Source: Symsagittifera roscoffensis
Taxonomy: Eukaryota; Xenacoelomorpha; Acoela; Convolutidae
DNA length: 64,000 nucleotides
Assembly (NCBI RefSeq): GCF_963678635.1
Contig: NC_087067.1
Span: 56,829,964-56,893,963 of the forward strand
Reading direction: 5' to 3'
Part shown: one piece after another, positions 44,601-58,560 of the stretch
Position numbering within the stretch: position 1 is the stretch's first letter
Layout of the letters: each line of letters opens with the position of its first letter
The notes under the pieces: generated by a model
The model's database searches: none
The model's input: the letters and a program-made list of their open reading frames with translations, nothing else
Told to the model about the DNA's origin: nothing
Program-made: the position numbers and the translations under genes

Positions 44601-46087
44601 CACGGGAAAAAGACACAAAACGTTGATGATGATGATGATGATGAATATAATGTGATTACGTGTAAATGAACATATTTTTATATCCTGAATGAGTTCGACT
44701 TGTTTCTGCCGTGTAGTCTTTTTGATAGCAGACTTCTTACCAGTATATTTGAAAAATTTATGAAAAAACTAAAAACCCAGAAAAGTTATGTATTCCAAAA
44801 ACTAAAATACTACTTTTTTTTTACAATTATACCACTAAAACATGTTTTTTTACCCGGTTATAGATGTTTTTTTATATTTTTGATAACTCCGCTGGCAAAA
44901 TTGTTACCCAGTTTAGGATACCCGGTGGGGCGTTTATATCTTCACGTCCATTTTTTGGCTCTTTTTTCTACCCCGGGACCCGCAATTTTTTTAAAGAAAC
45001 TTAGCGTTAGCATTATCCGATTGTTATGAATATAGACTTGCGGACGATATAGGCAATAACAAACTTATTCCGTCTTCATACTAACGTTGTAAAACCACTG
45101 GTTACTCCATAAATTTGAGGCTCATGCGAGGTGGGGAAAAACAAAAAGACTATTTTTCTTTTTTAGTGGCTGACTTTCATTTATAAATTTGAGATTTTTT
45201 TGAGAGGAAGTGGACAATATAAACCAGGATCGCATGTATCCTCACAATCAATGAACAAGTTTTGATCGAATAAATCAAAACAGAGCATCCTACCAACAGT
45301 CTAAATAATCTAATTGTTCTAGGAAAAACCGACCGATGCACTGACACCAACTATCGACTCCACTCCAGACGATGACTTGCGAGACTTTGAGGACCTTCTC
45401 TCCCTTCTCTCACCCATCGGTCCACCGGAATCTCAACCACTAACACCCACTCTACTAGCAACTACTTCCACTGCTATTACTACTACCACCCCTGCTACAA
45501 GACCGGCCCCTTCACGATCCTTCACTCTGCCACAACCCAACACATTTTAACCTGCTTCAATAGCTCCTAAATCAAAGCATCAACACCCCTGCGAACTTCC
45601 CCTCTTTAATTCAAAATACACCTGGTTCCTTCTAATTCTCGCATTGAGAAACGAACCCAAATAGTTCGACCCGATCAGGTAAAAACGGCTAACTCGCCGG
45701 TACCAGGTTCCACACACTTAATGACAGTTAGGTGACAGCCCTTGCATCCTACTTAACTAAATAGACAATTGCATATTCAGTTGGACAAAGAGCACCATAT
45801 TTCCTCAAATACCAAACCAGAATTTGACATGGTTTTGAACTATGCGTTGAATCCTCTGATAAATTACTTCAAATTGGAAGCTTACCATCCAATACGGAAA
45901 CTGTACTTCATAACAAATTCACTCTTTGATCACCAAAAACTATGATCCCGCGAAGTGTTTAAAAGCAAAAACGCAAACCCCCGAGATGGATGACTATACC
46001 GAACAGATACAACCGAGTCACATTAATGAGACCCATCAGATCCGGGAACTTAAAAAAACAAATACACAAAGTCATCGAAACATAGAA

Positions 46088-46290
46088 TAGACAAAAACAT
46101 AGAGTTTATTGTGTTCACAAAGCGTGACGCCGCCGCCACAATATATTCAGTCTGTTTACATCCCTTTGCAAAATAAATTGAAGACTTAAAGTATTAGAGA
46201 TAACTCGTATAACGGTTAAAGTATTGGTAAATAAGACTCTTCTCATGAAAAACGAATAGTAACGACTCTACTAGTAAAATACGAACGTAA
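46088..46290. repeat. Dispersed 190-bp repeat copy B, unit II
   Basis: Counterpart of 27093-27290. Confidence 0.7.
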
Positions 46291-46787
46291 AATACGAACA
46301 TACCTCGTTTAAAGAGAGTATTGACATGACAAGGGTGTTGACATACCTCATGAGACACGAAGAATTAATGACAAAAGAAAAGGCGCTGGGCACGATTTGT
46401 TAAAGTCGAATGGACAATTTAAACTTCCGTTTTTGTCATGATTTTATGACATGTACAGAAACAGCGATGAAAAGAGCCGTAATTTTGATTAGTTAACCGA
46501 GGAAATTTAAATTGAACAGACCTCTATCAGTTGGCCGCCAATATCTTGAATAAAAGCTTGCAGCTAACTTATTTAATTTCGTGAAATAAACACAAAACCT
46601 TGTTACTGCTACATAACGTATGATCAACGAATGACAATCCTTGATTAAACAAAAATTCTTGATTCCGATACAACGGTTAGCGCCGTATCATAAATCAATG
46701 ATTATTGAAAAAAAAAATGATTCCGATGAGGTAGTTAGCGCAAAAACTTAGTATTTATGAGTGTTATACTATGCAAGAGACCCAAAA
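46291..46787. other. Unit II end, no gene seen
   Basis: Counterpart of 27291-27792. Confidence 0.45.
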
Positions 46788-46900
46788 TTACTTCAAAGTT
46801 TTTTTGGTATGCTTTAATTGAATCTTTTTCAATCATCTCCTGGCTATGTTCGCGTTTGGATCGAGCGATATTGTAAGCTAGAAGCTGTGTAGCTCGACAG

Positions 46901-47118
46901 GTGACAAATTGTTTATTTGTGATTCCTATCCCTATCAGTGTAAAAATAGGGGAGACATGACGCGACATGTAGACGTGAAACACAAACCAAGTGCACGCAA
47001 ATTCCCCTGCTCAATGTGTAGTTTGCAGGCTAAGTTCAGATGGCAGCTGCAGACTCATTATGTCAAAGTGCACAATCTTTCTCCTACAGTAGCAAAAGCA
47101 GCTGCTAATGAAAGCTGA
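46901..47118 (+). CDS. ZF-A terminal exon, unit III, with a lost zinc ligand
   Basis: Same exon as 27906-28123, but TGT to TAT changes CDSC to CDSY at the second cysteine of finger 1. That finger should no longer bind zinc by the C2H2 scheme. Finger 2 and the acceptor are intact. It may be a decaying copy. Confidence 0.7.
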
Positions 47119-47488
47119 AGTTATGGAACAAAATCGTGTATTATATTTTATAAAGATTTCCGAAAGAAGATAGCTTCTTTGAAGTTTGCTAAAAAAATGT
47201 AACAAGTGAAATTGTAGATCTCATTATGTAGTTGTGTATGTGTTTAGAAAATTTTATTAAAAAGTCTTTAATGCTGTTTATGGAAATTAATTCGGAGAAC
47301 GCTATCGAAGTTATAATTTCGTCTTCATTATGGAATAGATAATCATGTCTACATTTTTAACGAAATCTATTTGATACCTGATTTATTGCAGTTAACCTTG
47401 ACGAAAATCCGTTCTGACGTTTTCTATCAACGCTTTTCTATCTTTCCAACCATTGTTTCAGGTTTATTTGCTACTTTTTTCTGTCCAA

Positions 47489-48061
47489 ATGACTCTATCA
47501 GACTATATTGAGTTCTCACTTGCTATTAATCAGGAGTTTTTAGAAGATGAAAAAACCTTTAAAGTGAGCCTGTTAGAATCAGATAATTTCGTAGGTCTTC
47601 TGCGTACGAAAATGTCTCTGACACCAGACGCTTTGCTTGGTTCTCAACCTATGCAACACTTCGCGCCAAATTTTGTGCAACAAAAGAGAAAATTGCCCAT
47701 CGGTGCCAATAGTCAGGTGCCGTCTAAACATCCTAGATCTCTCAGCAAGAAGAATCCAATTGCTAAATCAAACAATCAGATAACAAATCAAGGCCAAGCT
47801 TCTGCTCAACATTTTCGGGAATTCACTTCCGAAGGTGAGAAGTTTTACTTCTGTGATCTTTGCTCGTATAAAACGAAAGACAGAGGAAATGTGAAGAAGC
47901 ATATCAACAACAAACACAACCAAAATTGTGTCAAGTACAAGTGCTCCATGTGCGGCCACGAAGCGAAAATTCGAAACAATTTAAAAAATCACTACATGGG
48001 AGTGCACAAGTTACCAGAAAACGTAGCCAAGTCCGCTACTGCAGATGCTCAACAAGTTTGA
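47489..48061 (+). CDS. ZF-B, unit III copy
   Basis: 190 residues with the same protein sequence as the unit II copy and both fingers complete. ZF-B is the only zinc-finger gene intact in every unit where it is visible. Confidence 0.8.
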   Translation: MTLSDYIEFSLAINQEFLEDEKTFKVSLLESDNFVGLLRTKMSLTPDALLGSQPMQHFAPNFVQQKRKLPIGANSQVPSKHPRSLSKKNPIAKSNNQITNQGQASAQHFREFTSEGEKFYFCDLCSYKTKDRGNVKKHINNKHNQNCVKYKCSMCGHEAKIRNNLKNHYMGVHKLPENVAKSATADAQQV

Positions 48062-48700
48062 TGCCAACTCTAAAGCAAAAACTGTGTGTTAGATTGAAGA
48101 TAGGAAAATTAGACATGTCCGATATTTTCTTTGCGAAAGCAAAATGTATACCACCCGAGATTTTTTACCGGACGCTAGCAAAGCTTACCGAATTGCCAGA
48201 ACTGCTTTGAGAAGTACGATATAGGGTCAGAGCAAGATAAATGCTTTTTTAAAACTTTTTAAAGGTTCCGGGAGCGTGTACTGACCGTTTTTAGGAGTGA
48301 TAAGTCATCAAATCTGCAGAAATAATGCAAAAATTAACTTTTAAGTAGTGAAAATAGTTTTTCAGTTATTAAAATGTTCGTCATCTTTACTTTTAATCGT
48401 TACGTTTTTCTGCGAAGCTTTAATCAATCTAACTACCTCTTATTGCACAGTTGTGATACTTTTTATATCAACTGGGCATGTATGAGAGTTGGAAGTGCCA
48501 AAATTTTTGAATTGTTTTATCGAATAGAAATAGTTATAGCGCTAATAACTCAATCAGCTTAATTTTTCTCTTCGGTCAATTAAGTTCATCCTAGTAGCTT
48601 GTTTTTGGCTGGAAACTCACTGGCTTCGTCTCAACAAGGCGTGAAAGGAGGGAAAGAAACTTTGATAGTTTCTATATCTTTTTTGTTGGGCTAAAAGGTC
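48062..48700. other. Presumed 3' region of ZF-B, unit III
   Basis: Counterpart of 9024-9661. Confidence 0.4.
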
Positions 48701-49124
48701 TCTTTGAACGTGTCTATACAAAACAGTCCAATACAAAGCAGTCCGGAAAAGTATGAAAAAGAGCGAAAAAATAGTCCGATACAAAACAGTCCGAAAAACA
48801 GTCCCAATTAATAATTGTTTTAACAAGCCAGCCAGGCCGAGAATTGTCCTTTGTTCAACAAGCATAATGAACAAAATAGTGACCGCCGCAGTCGCGCCAA
48901 CGTGTTGCGAGCTTGCCAACAGAGGGTAGGACTTAATACGAAATTTAGAGCCTGTTATCGCCGCGAAGCAGCGCGCCCACCGGCGAACTTAAACCGGACT
49001 GTTTTGTATTGGACTGCTTTTCCCCTCCTTTACATGATTTTTGGGACTATTTTGTATTGGATTGTTTTGTATGGGACTGTTTTGTATATGCACCGTTAAA
49101 CCAACTTGGGAGGTCGTTCAAAGG
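48701..49124. repeat. Foldback element, unit III
   Basis: Arm sequences match the unit II form, including the extra cgaaaaacagtc. Confidence 0.7.
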
Positions 49125-50525
49125 CAATTGTTCGTCAATTTGATGCCTTTGTGCTTTCTTTTCCGGGTTATTGACAAAAAACAGATGTTTACAAGAATTT
49201 TTTTGAGTAAAATATATGTACGTACTTAATCATCGTGTAAGTACTGTTATTTACCCGTAATATGAAAAAAGAAAAACAAAAAAGAAACTACCAAAATAAA
49301 TTAACAATGTCTTTGTTGTCTTGAATAAAAGTTTGAATTGTGAAGCATCTAGTGTTGGTCAAATTGTCCGTAATAATGTTCCCCGTTCAAGAAGCGGAAT
49401 AGATTTTTTGCTCGTTATTAAATGGGGAGAGGGCACAGTGAAACTTGAAATTTTAGACTTTCATAATTATGCCAACGGTGCAGTTTTTTGCTTTAACTGG
49501 TGCCTACCCAAGTTTTGTCCACCTAGTTGCTTCTTCGTGTTTTGTATTTCAATGGGAATTCTACTATCAATTTGTCCCGATCGACATGATTAGTTTTCCA
49601 AAATAACTATTTCTGAGACAAGCGTATGAAATTTTTGTTACGTTCGCTATTTCTACTTTTTTTTCAAACTGATTTTTGACTTTGTGATTTTCGTCTAGCT
49701 TGCCATGATATGCTAGTGCTGTATAGCAAGAGGCGTGAAGCTCCCACTTAGCTTCTGTTTAGATATTGATATCTGCTCAACTGCTTGAGGTATTGAGGAA
49801 CTAGCGTTTCGCTGTCATATTGAGGAACTAGCGTTTCACTGTCGCATCACTGTTATATCTGTCAGGTTTTGTGTTAACAGTTTAATGTTCCCCGGATATA
49901 AAAATTCAAGATTTCAAATTACGCTTTGATAGAAAGAAAGAAAGAAAGAAGAAAGAATGAATTTCCCCAGTATATGAAAACATCAAATTTAAATATACAA
50001 CATAACAGATTCTGAGACTTGGAGATGACAGATAACGGAATCCTAGGATCCACCACGGATCTGCCAATATGTTTTTTTTTAAATTTCTTTTTTATGTTTC
50101 GGTAGATTCGATTAGATACTTAGTTTGTTGGTGACTGACACAGCTTTTCTTTCAGCATGGGCATGGTTACTCTAGCTCAGTGGTTGGATTAGTTATCGTT
50201 TATCGTTTTTTTTCTAAGTATTTTGAAAACAAATTAGTGAGAAAAAATTTTTAAAAATCTAAAAAGTGCGATATCTCGAAAACTAGCGGGTTCTGGAGGG
50301 TCATTTTTCTTCCACCTAATTTCAATGACTGATGACTTTCAATGACTTCTCAATTACTTAAATACTTTCGAATTTACGAGTCCTTTTTTCTAATGATATC
50401 TTCTGATAATTGATTATACTATGGTCCACTGTACTTCCACATAGTATAGTTTAAGTGTAGGTTTTTGACAGTCTGAAGTAATTTTGGTAAAATTGTTTCA
50501 AGCAAGCTCCAAGGTTTCAGAAGTT
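49125..50525. other. Intergenic region, unit III
   Basis: Counterpart of 10075-11478, with (GAAA)4. Confidence 0.45.
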
Positions 50526-51375
50526 ATGGATCCTCACTTTCTTACCAGTGAAACAATAACCGTTGAGCTAGTGGTAAATGAATGTCTTTTAAATTGTATG
50601 AACTTATACCTTTCGTTCGAGCACGTTTTCCAAATGAGTGATCGGTACAATAACGCATGTGGTTTTGTTTCAATGACTCTCGAAGCAGACCCCGAAGCTG
50701 TGACCAAGACATCAATTGAACAAACTTTTGCAAACATAGTGAATTATTCTAAACTACCCGCAGATACAAATCGCAAGCGTGGTCATCAAGTTCCTTTATT
50801 GTTGCAACAGATACAGAAAAAGGCCTGTTTAAAGAGTTCGAAACAGCTCAAAGGTGTAGCCGGTGCCAATGTTGCAGACGAAGGCGTGAGACATTACCGT
50901 GAATGTCGAGACAACGACGGCAAGAAGTTATACTTTTGTGACCTGTGTGCATATAGGTAGGAACCTCAGTCGCTTCGAAAAAATGAGCTTTAAGTGAGGC
51001 GTCGATTTCAATTTTAACTTGGTGTGTGACAGGATAATTTTTGGAATTGGGTTTGAAAATTAACGTTCCAAGTGGGTCTGGTCTCTATTGTTTTACAAAT
51101 TAGGTTGTAACACAAATTAGGTTGGCTTCGCTTTTGGTGTTATAAAAAAGATTTCGAAGTTTCATGATGTTGTACAGGTCACCATTTGGGAATAACATGA
51201 GGAAATGAGGAAACATATCGACTTGCGACACAAAGAGAGATGTGCCAAGTACTGGTGCTCAATGTGTACACATGCCACTTACCAACGAAGTCACTTGAAG
51301 CAGCATTACATTAGCAGACACAAATTGCCTGAAACTGTAGCCATAAGTGCCACTAATGATAGTCAGCATCATTAA
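50526..51375 (+). pseudogene. ZF-C, unit III copy, broken in finger 1
   Basis: Exons correspond to 50526-50956 and 51178-51375. It carries the same 8-bp duplication as unit II, with TGA at 51206-51208. Confidence 0.85.
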
Positions 51376-52388
51376 ACTTTCATTAGATTTGAAAATTGAA
51401 CTATGAGGTCTACTTTTTCTTATATAAAACTACATGCTAATTTAAACAATCAGTTATTAGATACAAGTTTTTCTGTTTAACAGACTAATATGTAGCCTTG
51501 CGAATAGGTCTGTCCGTAAACAACAGAATGGTGGAAGTTGATAATGCTAAATTGGTAAATGCGTTTGTGTATGGTGTTAACATGGTACATGTGTATAGTT
51601 TATGTAATTTCTTCCTGTGTTAATTTTTCTTAGCCAAAAATGTTTAACTCTGGCGGCTTTATTTTAATTCGAGTTTTTCCCAAGTTATATCCTGTAAATG
51701 GTGTTTTCAAAACTTTTTTTAATGAGGCCTTTCTCATTTCATAAATATTTGGGCAATTAAAGTCCTTCTTCATGCAAAATGCAGCAGAATTTCGCCGAAT
51801 TTTTATAATACATTTTTTAAATTGAATTGTATTTTTTCACGCATAATTTTGCGGTTTTCTGAATGTTTTTTTTTTCATTTTGTGCTGAAAAGTATTTTAG
51901 TGCTAAATTTGAGATTGGAGATAACCGGATAAAATGAATTGAGACAAATTTTTCAAATTCAAATTTTTCAAAGTCGGTAAACTTTGTACAAATGGGGTGC
52001 GGACAAAAATATTTAGATTTTAGCATGCCTCTTCATTATGCAACCCATTTTTGCAAAATTGAAAACAAAATAAACACCTCGGGTCAAATCAATTGGTTCA
52101 AGTTTACGAAGGAAAGAGGCTCAATTTTAGTTTCTCTTACATCACTTTATCCTGCATTCTTCCTTAATTTGCAGCCAAAGGAATTGACCTTTTTAGTGAT
52201 CTAATTTTGGTTTTAATATTTCGCGAAGAAATTGCATCATAAAAGTGCTCGCAATGTTTCAATTTATATATTTTTGGCCTAAAGTCTGTTAAAAAGTATG
52301 CCATCTGTCTCATAATTAAGCTTTCAGAAACTAACGAAATTTTGTTTGTTAAGCTGCATCGTATATTTCAGTGTTAAGGAAACTTTTC
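51376..52388. other. Non-coding region downstream of ZF-C, unit III
   Basis: Counterpart of 12321-13330. Confidence 0.45.
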
Positions 52389-53493
52389 AGCGCAAGGCAA
52401 GGTAGTGCGAGGAGCGGTAGGGCAGGGTAGAGCAGCGCCAGGTAGGGTAGGGAGAGCAGGGCAGGAAGAGGAGGGCAATCCAGGGCATTTCGAGTAGGGG
52501 CGGGGCAGGGCAGCTCAAGGCAAAGAGGTGGGGAGGGGGGGGGGCGCAAAAGGCAACGCAGAGCCGGGTGAAGAGGGGCAAGCTCTGGTTGGGGCAGCGC
52601 AAGGCAGGGTAGAGCGAGGAAGGGCAACGCACGGCTGGAAGTGTGAGGCTGGGCAGAGCGAGGAGGGGCAAGGTATGTCAGGATGAGAAGTGGGCAAGGC
52701 AGGGCTGAGTAGGGCAGCGCAAGGCAGGGCAGGGCTAGGAGTGGATAGGTAGAATACGGCAGCGCAGGGCGAGAAGGACTAAGGCAGCACAGAGCCAGGC
52801 GAGAAGCAAAGCCTGGATAGGGCAGGACAAGGCAGGGTAGGGAGTACTAGACAAGGTAGGACAAGGAGGGGCAAAACAGGACAGGGCGAGGAGGTGCAGT
52901 GTAGGGCAGCGCAAGGCAAGGCAAGGGTCCACACGGCAAGGATCTGCAAGGCGGGGTAGGGAGCGCAAGGCAATGCAGAGCCGCGTGAGGAGGGACAAGG
53001 CTTGGGTAGAGCAGCGCAAAGCAGGGCAGAGCGAGGAAGGGCAATGCAGGGCTAGAAGTGTAAGGCAGGGCTAGAAGTGTAAGGCAGGACAGAGCGAGGA
53101 GGGGCCAGGTATGGCAGGATGAGAAGTAGGCAAGGCAGGGCAGGTCGAGGAGGGGCTGGGTAGGGCAGCGCAAGGCAACGCAGGGCAGGGCGAGGAGTGG
53201 AAAGATAGGGTAGGGCAGTGCAGGGCCAGGCGAGGGGCAAAGCCTGGATATGGCAGGGCAAGGCAGGGTAGGGAGTACTAGACGGTGGGACAAGGAGGGG
53301 CAAAGCAGGGTAGGGCAGCGCAAGGCGGGACAGCGCAAAGCAAGGCAAGAGTGCACACGACAAGGAGGGTTGGGAAGCGCAAGGCAGGACAGGATGAGGA
53401 GGGGCAAGGCAGGATAGAGCAGCGCAAGGCAGGGCACGGTAAGCCAGGCAGGGCAAGGAGTTGCAAGGCAGGGTAGAGTGGCAAAAAGCAGGG
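52389..53493. repeat. G-rich pentanucleotide satellite, unit III
   Basis: G run reduced to G10; more point differences from units I and II than those show from each other. Confidence 0.9.
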
Positions 53494-53963
53494 CATCCAT
53501 CTATCTAGCCATCTATCATCCGTTCATCCATCCAACCAGCAATATATTAAGACATCTATCCAACCATGCATCCAGGCTGCGATCTGTCCAATCATCATTC
53601 ATCCGTTCCAGTCATCAATTCATTTATCTAGCCATTCATCTTTTGTTCATTTGTTCAACCAGCAAGATATCAACCAATCCATCCAACCATCAATCACTCA
53701 AACAATCTTTCCGTTTTTCCAACCATTCATCTGACCAGCTATCCATCTATCTAGCCATCCATCCTGGACACCACCGATGCATCGAGCCATTCGTCAAGCT
53801 AACCACCGTAGTCTGTCGAGCGATTTATCCAGCCCTCCAGCAATCTATCTCGTCAATAATCTATCCAGCAATCTATCTCCCTCCATCGATCGATCGATCG
53901 GCTATCCATACTGACATCCATCGCTTCATGAGCCTTTATCTGTTCAGACAACCAACCAGATAG
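53494..53963. repeat. CCAT/CTAT block, unit III
   Basis: Counterpart of 14441-14910, with a small group of private changes near 53766-53845. Confidence 0.85.
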
Positions 53964-54289
53964 CCAAAAATTCAATCATTCCAGATTTTTTGTGTAAGAT
54001 AAATGCCGTATTTTTTTCAGGAGCAGCTTTAGCTGCACAAGGCCGCTAGTTTAATAATGTTTCTATTTAATTTTTTGAACATAATGTCGGCCTAAAATTC
54101 ACGCAAGTGACTCAAGGTATTCATTATACCTTTAAATGCGATTTTAAGCATCTCGACGTGTTAAGTTTTTTTTCAACCTATTGTTTAAGGAAAGAATTTT
54201 TTTCAGGTTTAACCTATGTTTTTCAGTTGGAACTCAGTGTTTGCTTGAAGTAATTTGAAACTAGCTACTCAATAGTTGGATGGTGTTAG

Positions 54290-54940
54290 TGTTTCCCCAT
54301 GGTTGCGATTTTGGCCTTTAATTATGAATACCAATTTTTGTTAGCTTACAAGATCCGACAATTTTAGTGACTTTTTTGAAATTTGAAGTTCCCAACCCTG
54401 TACTCAGGGGTATTCATTCTTGCGTCGAAATATGAGCGCTCAAATGCTTGTAGTATTCGAGATATGAGGTTTGGTATGAGTATTTTTTCAAAATTGCAGA
54501 AAACTTGAAATTCTTAACTCTGGGTTTGGCGATGTCAGGGTACCCTTGGGGTTCTAAACTTTGTCTTCAATTGTGACTGCTCAAATCCTTCGACTTTTCG
54601 AGTTATTGATATTTTATATGATTTTTTCCCAAGTTTCAAAAAAGTTTTTGTTTAAGAAAAAATCGAACATTTGAAATTCACATGTGAGTATTGGGCGGGT
54701 ATTCTTAACAAATGAAAATCTTGAGGACTGTTGGGCTGGTTCAAATGCTTTTAACTTCCGAGGTTTGACGTCTCTAATGATTTTTTTCTTGCAAAAATTT
54801 TTAAGAAAGTTTTGATTTTCAAATTTTCACAATGTTTCCAATTCTCAGGGGTTGCAATTTGTGCTTTCAAATATAGCCGCTCAATTGCTTTTAGTTTCCG
54901 AAAGACGACTTTTATATGACTTTTCAATAAATTACTGGGT
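54290..54940. repeat. Degenerate satellite of about 150 bp period, unit III
   Basis: Same monomer order as 15235-15880. Confidence 0.75.
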
Positions 54941-57900
54941 TGCGCCCCCTTTGCTCGATTGTTCTCGACAGTTCTCTTCCTCGGAAAGAATCGCAAGAAA
55001 CTGGATAGTAATTGAATTCAGAAATTAATATATAAATTGCCGAGTATAAGGACCGCTAAGTGGCCTGAATACAATTTATTAAGTATCAAGGAATTTAATC
55101 AGTGATAAGTTCCGGAAAGCTGCCTCTTGCAGTTCACTTTACAAACAATTCTAAACAACTCTTCAACTTTGCTTCACAAAACTTCACTAAAAATCTCGCG
55201 TCGAGAACTATCTTCAAAAATTTCACTAGTCACTCTCAGGACCCGTCTGAATTCTATAAGTCTCTCACTTGTTCTCTCTAACTAACGGAGAGCCAACTAT
55301 ATTCTCTCTCAGTATCAATTGCTCTTTTCTCTGATGGAGAACCAACTGCTCTTAGTAGTAGTTAACAATTGCTCTGTCCAGTTCGGTGGTTGTGCCTTAA
55401 TCGCGTATCGTTATCTTTATTTACTTGCGGTTCGGTCAGCTTTGACAAATGACCCCTTGCATGATTTTATTTTAGTTCTTCATAACTTGTTCCCTTCCCC
55501 ATCAATTGGGTAGTTCTCACAATTAAACTTCCATGATACTTGGACTTAAATTTGGTCATTTTTAATTTAATTGAACTATTTCGAACTTCCCTTTATTTGC
55601 TCCGCAGGACATCTGATCAGACAAACCCAACTAGAGAAAATTCGATCAATAGGTAGAGTTTTCATTCCGCTGGAAATCTAAAAATTAAATTCCACTTTCG
55701 AAAGTAGAAATCGTTCACGTTTTTTCGCGCCATTTCCACGTTCGTATTTGGAGAGTGCTATTTACGTCACTTTCAGCAGATGAATTTCAATTGAACTCAA
55801 AAAGTTCATTTTACCTAAGTCAACCGATATTTTAAAACTTTTTACTGAAAATCAGCAAGACATATACAAGAGTCTTCACTACGTTCATTACTCTTAATTA
55901 GAAACCACCCTCTGCAAACTAGAGCGTGAAAAATTTTTAATACTTTTCTTTAAGCAAGATCTTAAGTAGCTTCACTTCATTGTCTAGAATTCTTTGTTCT
56001 TCCGACTATTGAAATGGGAGAAAAGTTTGCATTCGTGAGTGTTTTAGATTTTTTTCTTTTTGTTCTCCACGCAAAATCAGGTCCCACAAATACTGATTGG
56101 AATGTGTCGAGGGATATATAAGTTTAATGCACTTTTAGAAGTGATTTGGAGGACAGTAGAAAATTCTCAAAAAATTGCCAATGTCGAGAAAAAACCGTAC
56201 AAAATTTCTGAAATTTAGTCAAATTTCAAGCCAGTGGAGCGATCGAGTAGTGTTGGTTATATGAAAACATTTCAAAAAAAAATTGATTTTATTGAAATAA
56301 AAACTGGTATGTAAGCTTCATTCATCACTTCTTTGGCAATACAACTTTTCGAAAAACTTATTGTGCAAAAAATAAGAGTCGATGAACAGAGAGTGAAGAC
56401 TCTAGCAAAGAAATAATTTTCTGCTTTTATTTCAGGAAAAGTCTAAAAACTCATTCACCTTCAATTTTGATTTTCCGCGATTTGACTTTTGATTTGTTTT
56501 TCATTTCATTTGTTAAAAGAAAAGCAAACTCTACTATCGAACGGCAGATGCTTGGAGGTCTTTAAAAAAGTGATTGACTTCAAACTTCATGAGTGGATTT
56601 CAGTTTTAAATTTTCTCAGTAGAATAAAAATTGTATTTATTGATGCATTTTTCTCATATTGGCTATTTTTATCAAAAAATGTGTCAATCATAAAAAAGGC
56701 TCTTGAAATTCGAACAGCATAAAACTGTTTAAAATCCGAAAGTTGAAGTTTGTTCGAAATCTTAGTCAATATTATGATTTATGTTTCCTTGCGTTCATTG
56801 ACTTTTTTCCAACAGTCTGTTAGCCATTTTTTGTTGTGAGCTATTTCTTATGAGTTGTTGCAATACGATAAAGAAAAAAGGAGGTCTTGATCGAAGTTTA
56901 GAAATTTTAGGAGGTGGTGCTTAAATCTAGATCGAGATTTTTTGTCATTTTTCGTTGAGCTGTAAAACAAGAAAATCCGGTTGCTGAGTTTTCTTTATAT
57001 TTCTTTGAAATGGTGTCATTTCTTGTGCGTGGTGTGATGAAAGAACTATACAAATGCGTTATAAGTTAGTCGATCAGACATCACCGACAACAGTTGTCTT
57101 CTAAAAAGTAACGAACAAAAAATGAAAAAAATAGCATAAAATTTTTTCATTTTTTTTAAAGAAAAATATTATTGCCAACTTCCACAATTAGTTTGTTTAG
57201 TTAAATCAAGGTTTCTTAGTCTAGATGACAATTTTTTCTAACGAACGTTATTCGCTCGATCGCTGTACTCGCTCAAAATTAGGCCAAATTAAAAATTTCA
57301 AACCGGTTTTTCTCGAAACTGGGATAGTTTTTGAAAAGAGTCGTTCGAATCATGACTAAAAGGGCTTTAATATGATTGATCACTCGACTCATTACAATAA
57401 TAATGTGTCGTACCTGACTTTGCGTGGAAAAAAAACTAAAACACACCCGAATACAAAGTTCCTCCCAATTTCAATGGCCGGAACAATAATCCGCTGTTGG
57501 GCAAATAGCACAGAAAGTTCAAAACACAATTATTATTTCACACAATTATTTGCAATTATTTTGCAATTATTATTGTTGCTTTTTCGTAGGTGATGTGAGC
57601 AGATAAACTCAAACTTTCCTAGAACTCAAATTATTGTTTTCATTGACTAATGATCCTTATTTGTGGTATCTGATTCTGAGTGAAAAAAAAATACCCAAAT
57701 ACACAGTTATTCCGTTCTTTCAAAAGTCAGAACATTTATATAGCTCAAGTAATATTAACCAGGTTGACTTGCCCCGATATAACAAAGGAAACAAGCACCC
57801 AGAGCTTTCAGTATTATCTATGTACAAGCTTTCGAACTTCTAATTACTGACTGTGTCATTCATATCGTAAAATTTCAGGCAAGAGAAATTTAATTATTTG

Positions 57901-58265
57901 CGATATTTATAAATCAAAGAATGAGCCGCCCAATATTTAATTCAATTTAAATAATCTGTAATTTGTGTTTTATGACAGGTGAAACGAGCACGAGCAAAAC
58001 AAAGACAATTTAACAGAAAAGAACAAACAAGCACCATTTTCAGCAGAATTCAATGATATTCTTAAAACAAACACCTGAGACGAACTTCGCCATGAGAACA
58101 ATCAGTTGTACACAAAGTGCGTTCTCATTTCTTGTTCAACGCCCGAATTATTTACCTCAAATTAATTCAATTCACGGGATACAATTGCTGCATGTGCGCA
58201 CAAAAAGATTTGGGGGCAAAATAAACCACTGCTTAATTTAACACAATAATAACAGAACACATCCC
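54941..58265. other. Non-coding stretch, unit III
   Basis: Counterpart of 276-3550, retaining the roughly 1.37 kb lost from unit II. Inverted-repeat arms are near 55867-55894 and 56373-56405. Confidence 0.55.
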
Positions 58266-58525
58266 GGGTTGCAATTTTCGAGTTCATTTCGAACGACTCG
58301 GCCAAAAATAGCTATTTTTCGATGGAGTCGACCAAAAACGGCTATGTTTCGACACACTCGACTGAACGAAAAATATGTTCGACTCAAGCGTGCTATTTTT
58401 CGATCTATTCAACTGAAACTGGCTTCCGAAATTATTCGACTGAGATGTTTCAACCGACTACACAAAGAAAAAATGCGTTCGACCCAAGCGTAGATTAGAC
58501 AAAAACCGGCTACTTTTCGACCGAA
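58266..58525. repeat. 30-bp minisatellite, unit III
   Basis: Counterpart of 3551-3810. Confidence 0.65.
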
Positions 58526-58560
58526 CGAAAGAAAAACTGTTCCGATTTCATATTGAATCA

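Larger units (their letters stand above)
40072..44643 (+). mobile_element. Same RTE-like LINE insertion, duplicated with unit II
   Basis: Identical position, target-site duplication (40058-40071 and 44644-44657) and structure to 21072-25649. It is a copy made by array duplication, not a second insertion. It is 6 bp shorter because of an in-frame deletion in the Tudor-like ORF. Confidence 0.95.
39164..46090 (+). pseudogene. Decayed multi-exon gene, unit II copy (split by LINE)
   Basis: Pieces correspond to 39164-39301, 39283-39737, 45323-45678 and 45781-46090. It shares the 4-bp deletion and the TAA (45548-45550) with unit I, showing that the two LINE-bearing segments descend from one copy. 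Confidence 0.6.
27793..46787 (+). repeat. Array unit II (LINE-bearing, complete)
   Basis: The only unit with both joints and the LINE. It shares the LINE, the 4-bp deletion and the nonsense codon with unit I, and the 8-bp duplication in ZF-C with unit III. A 304-bp unrelated segment replaces 1370 bp found in units I and III. Length is 18,995 bp. Confidence 0.93.

Noticed and set aside
40072-44643. Second, independent LINE insertion
   Set aside because: Same target site, same duplication and same passenger as in unit I; it is a duplicate of one event.
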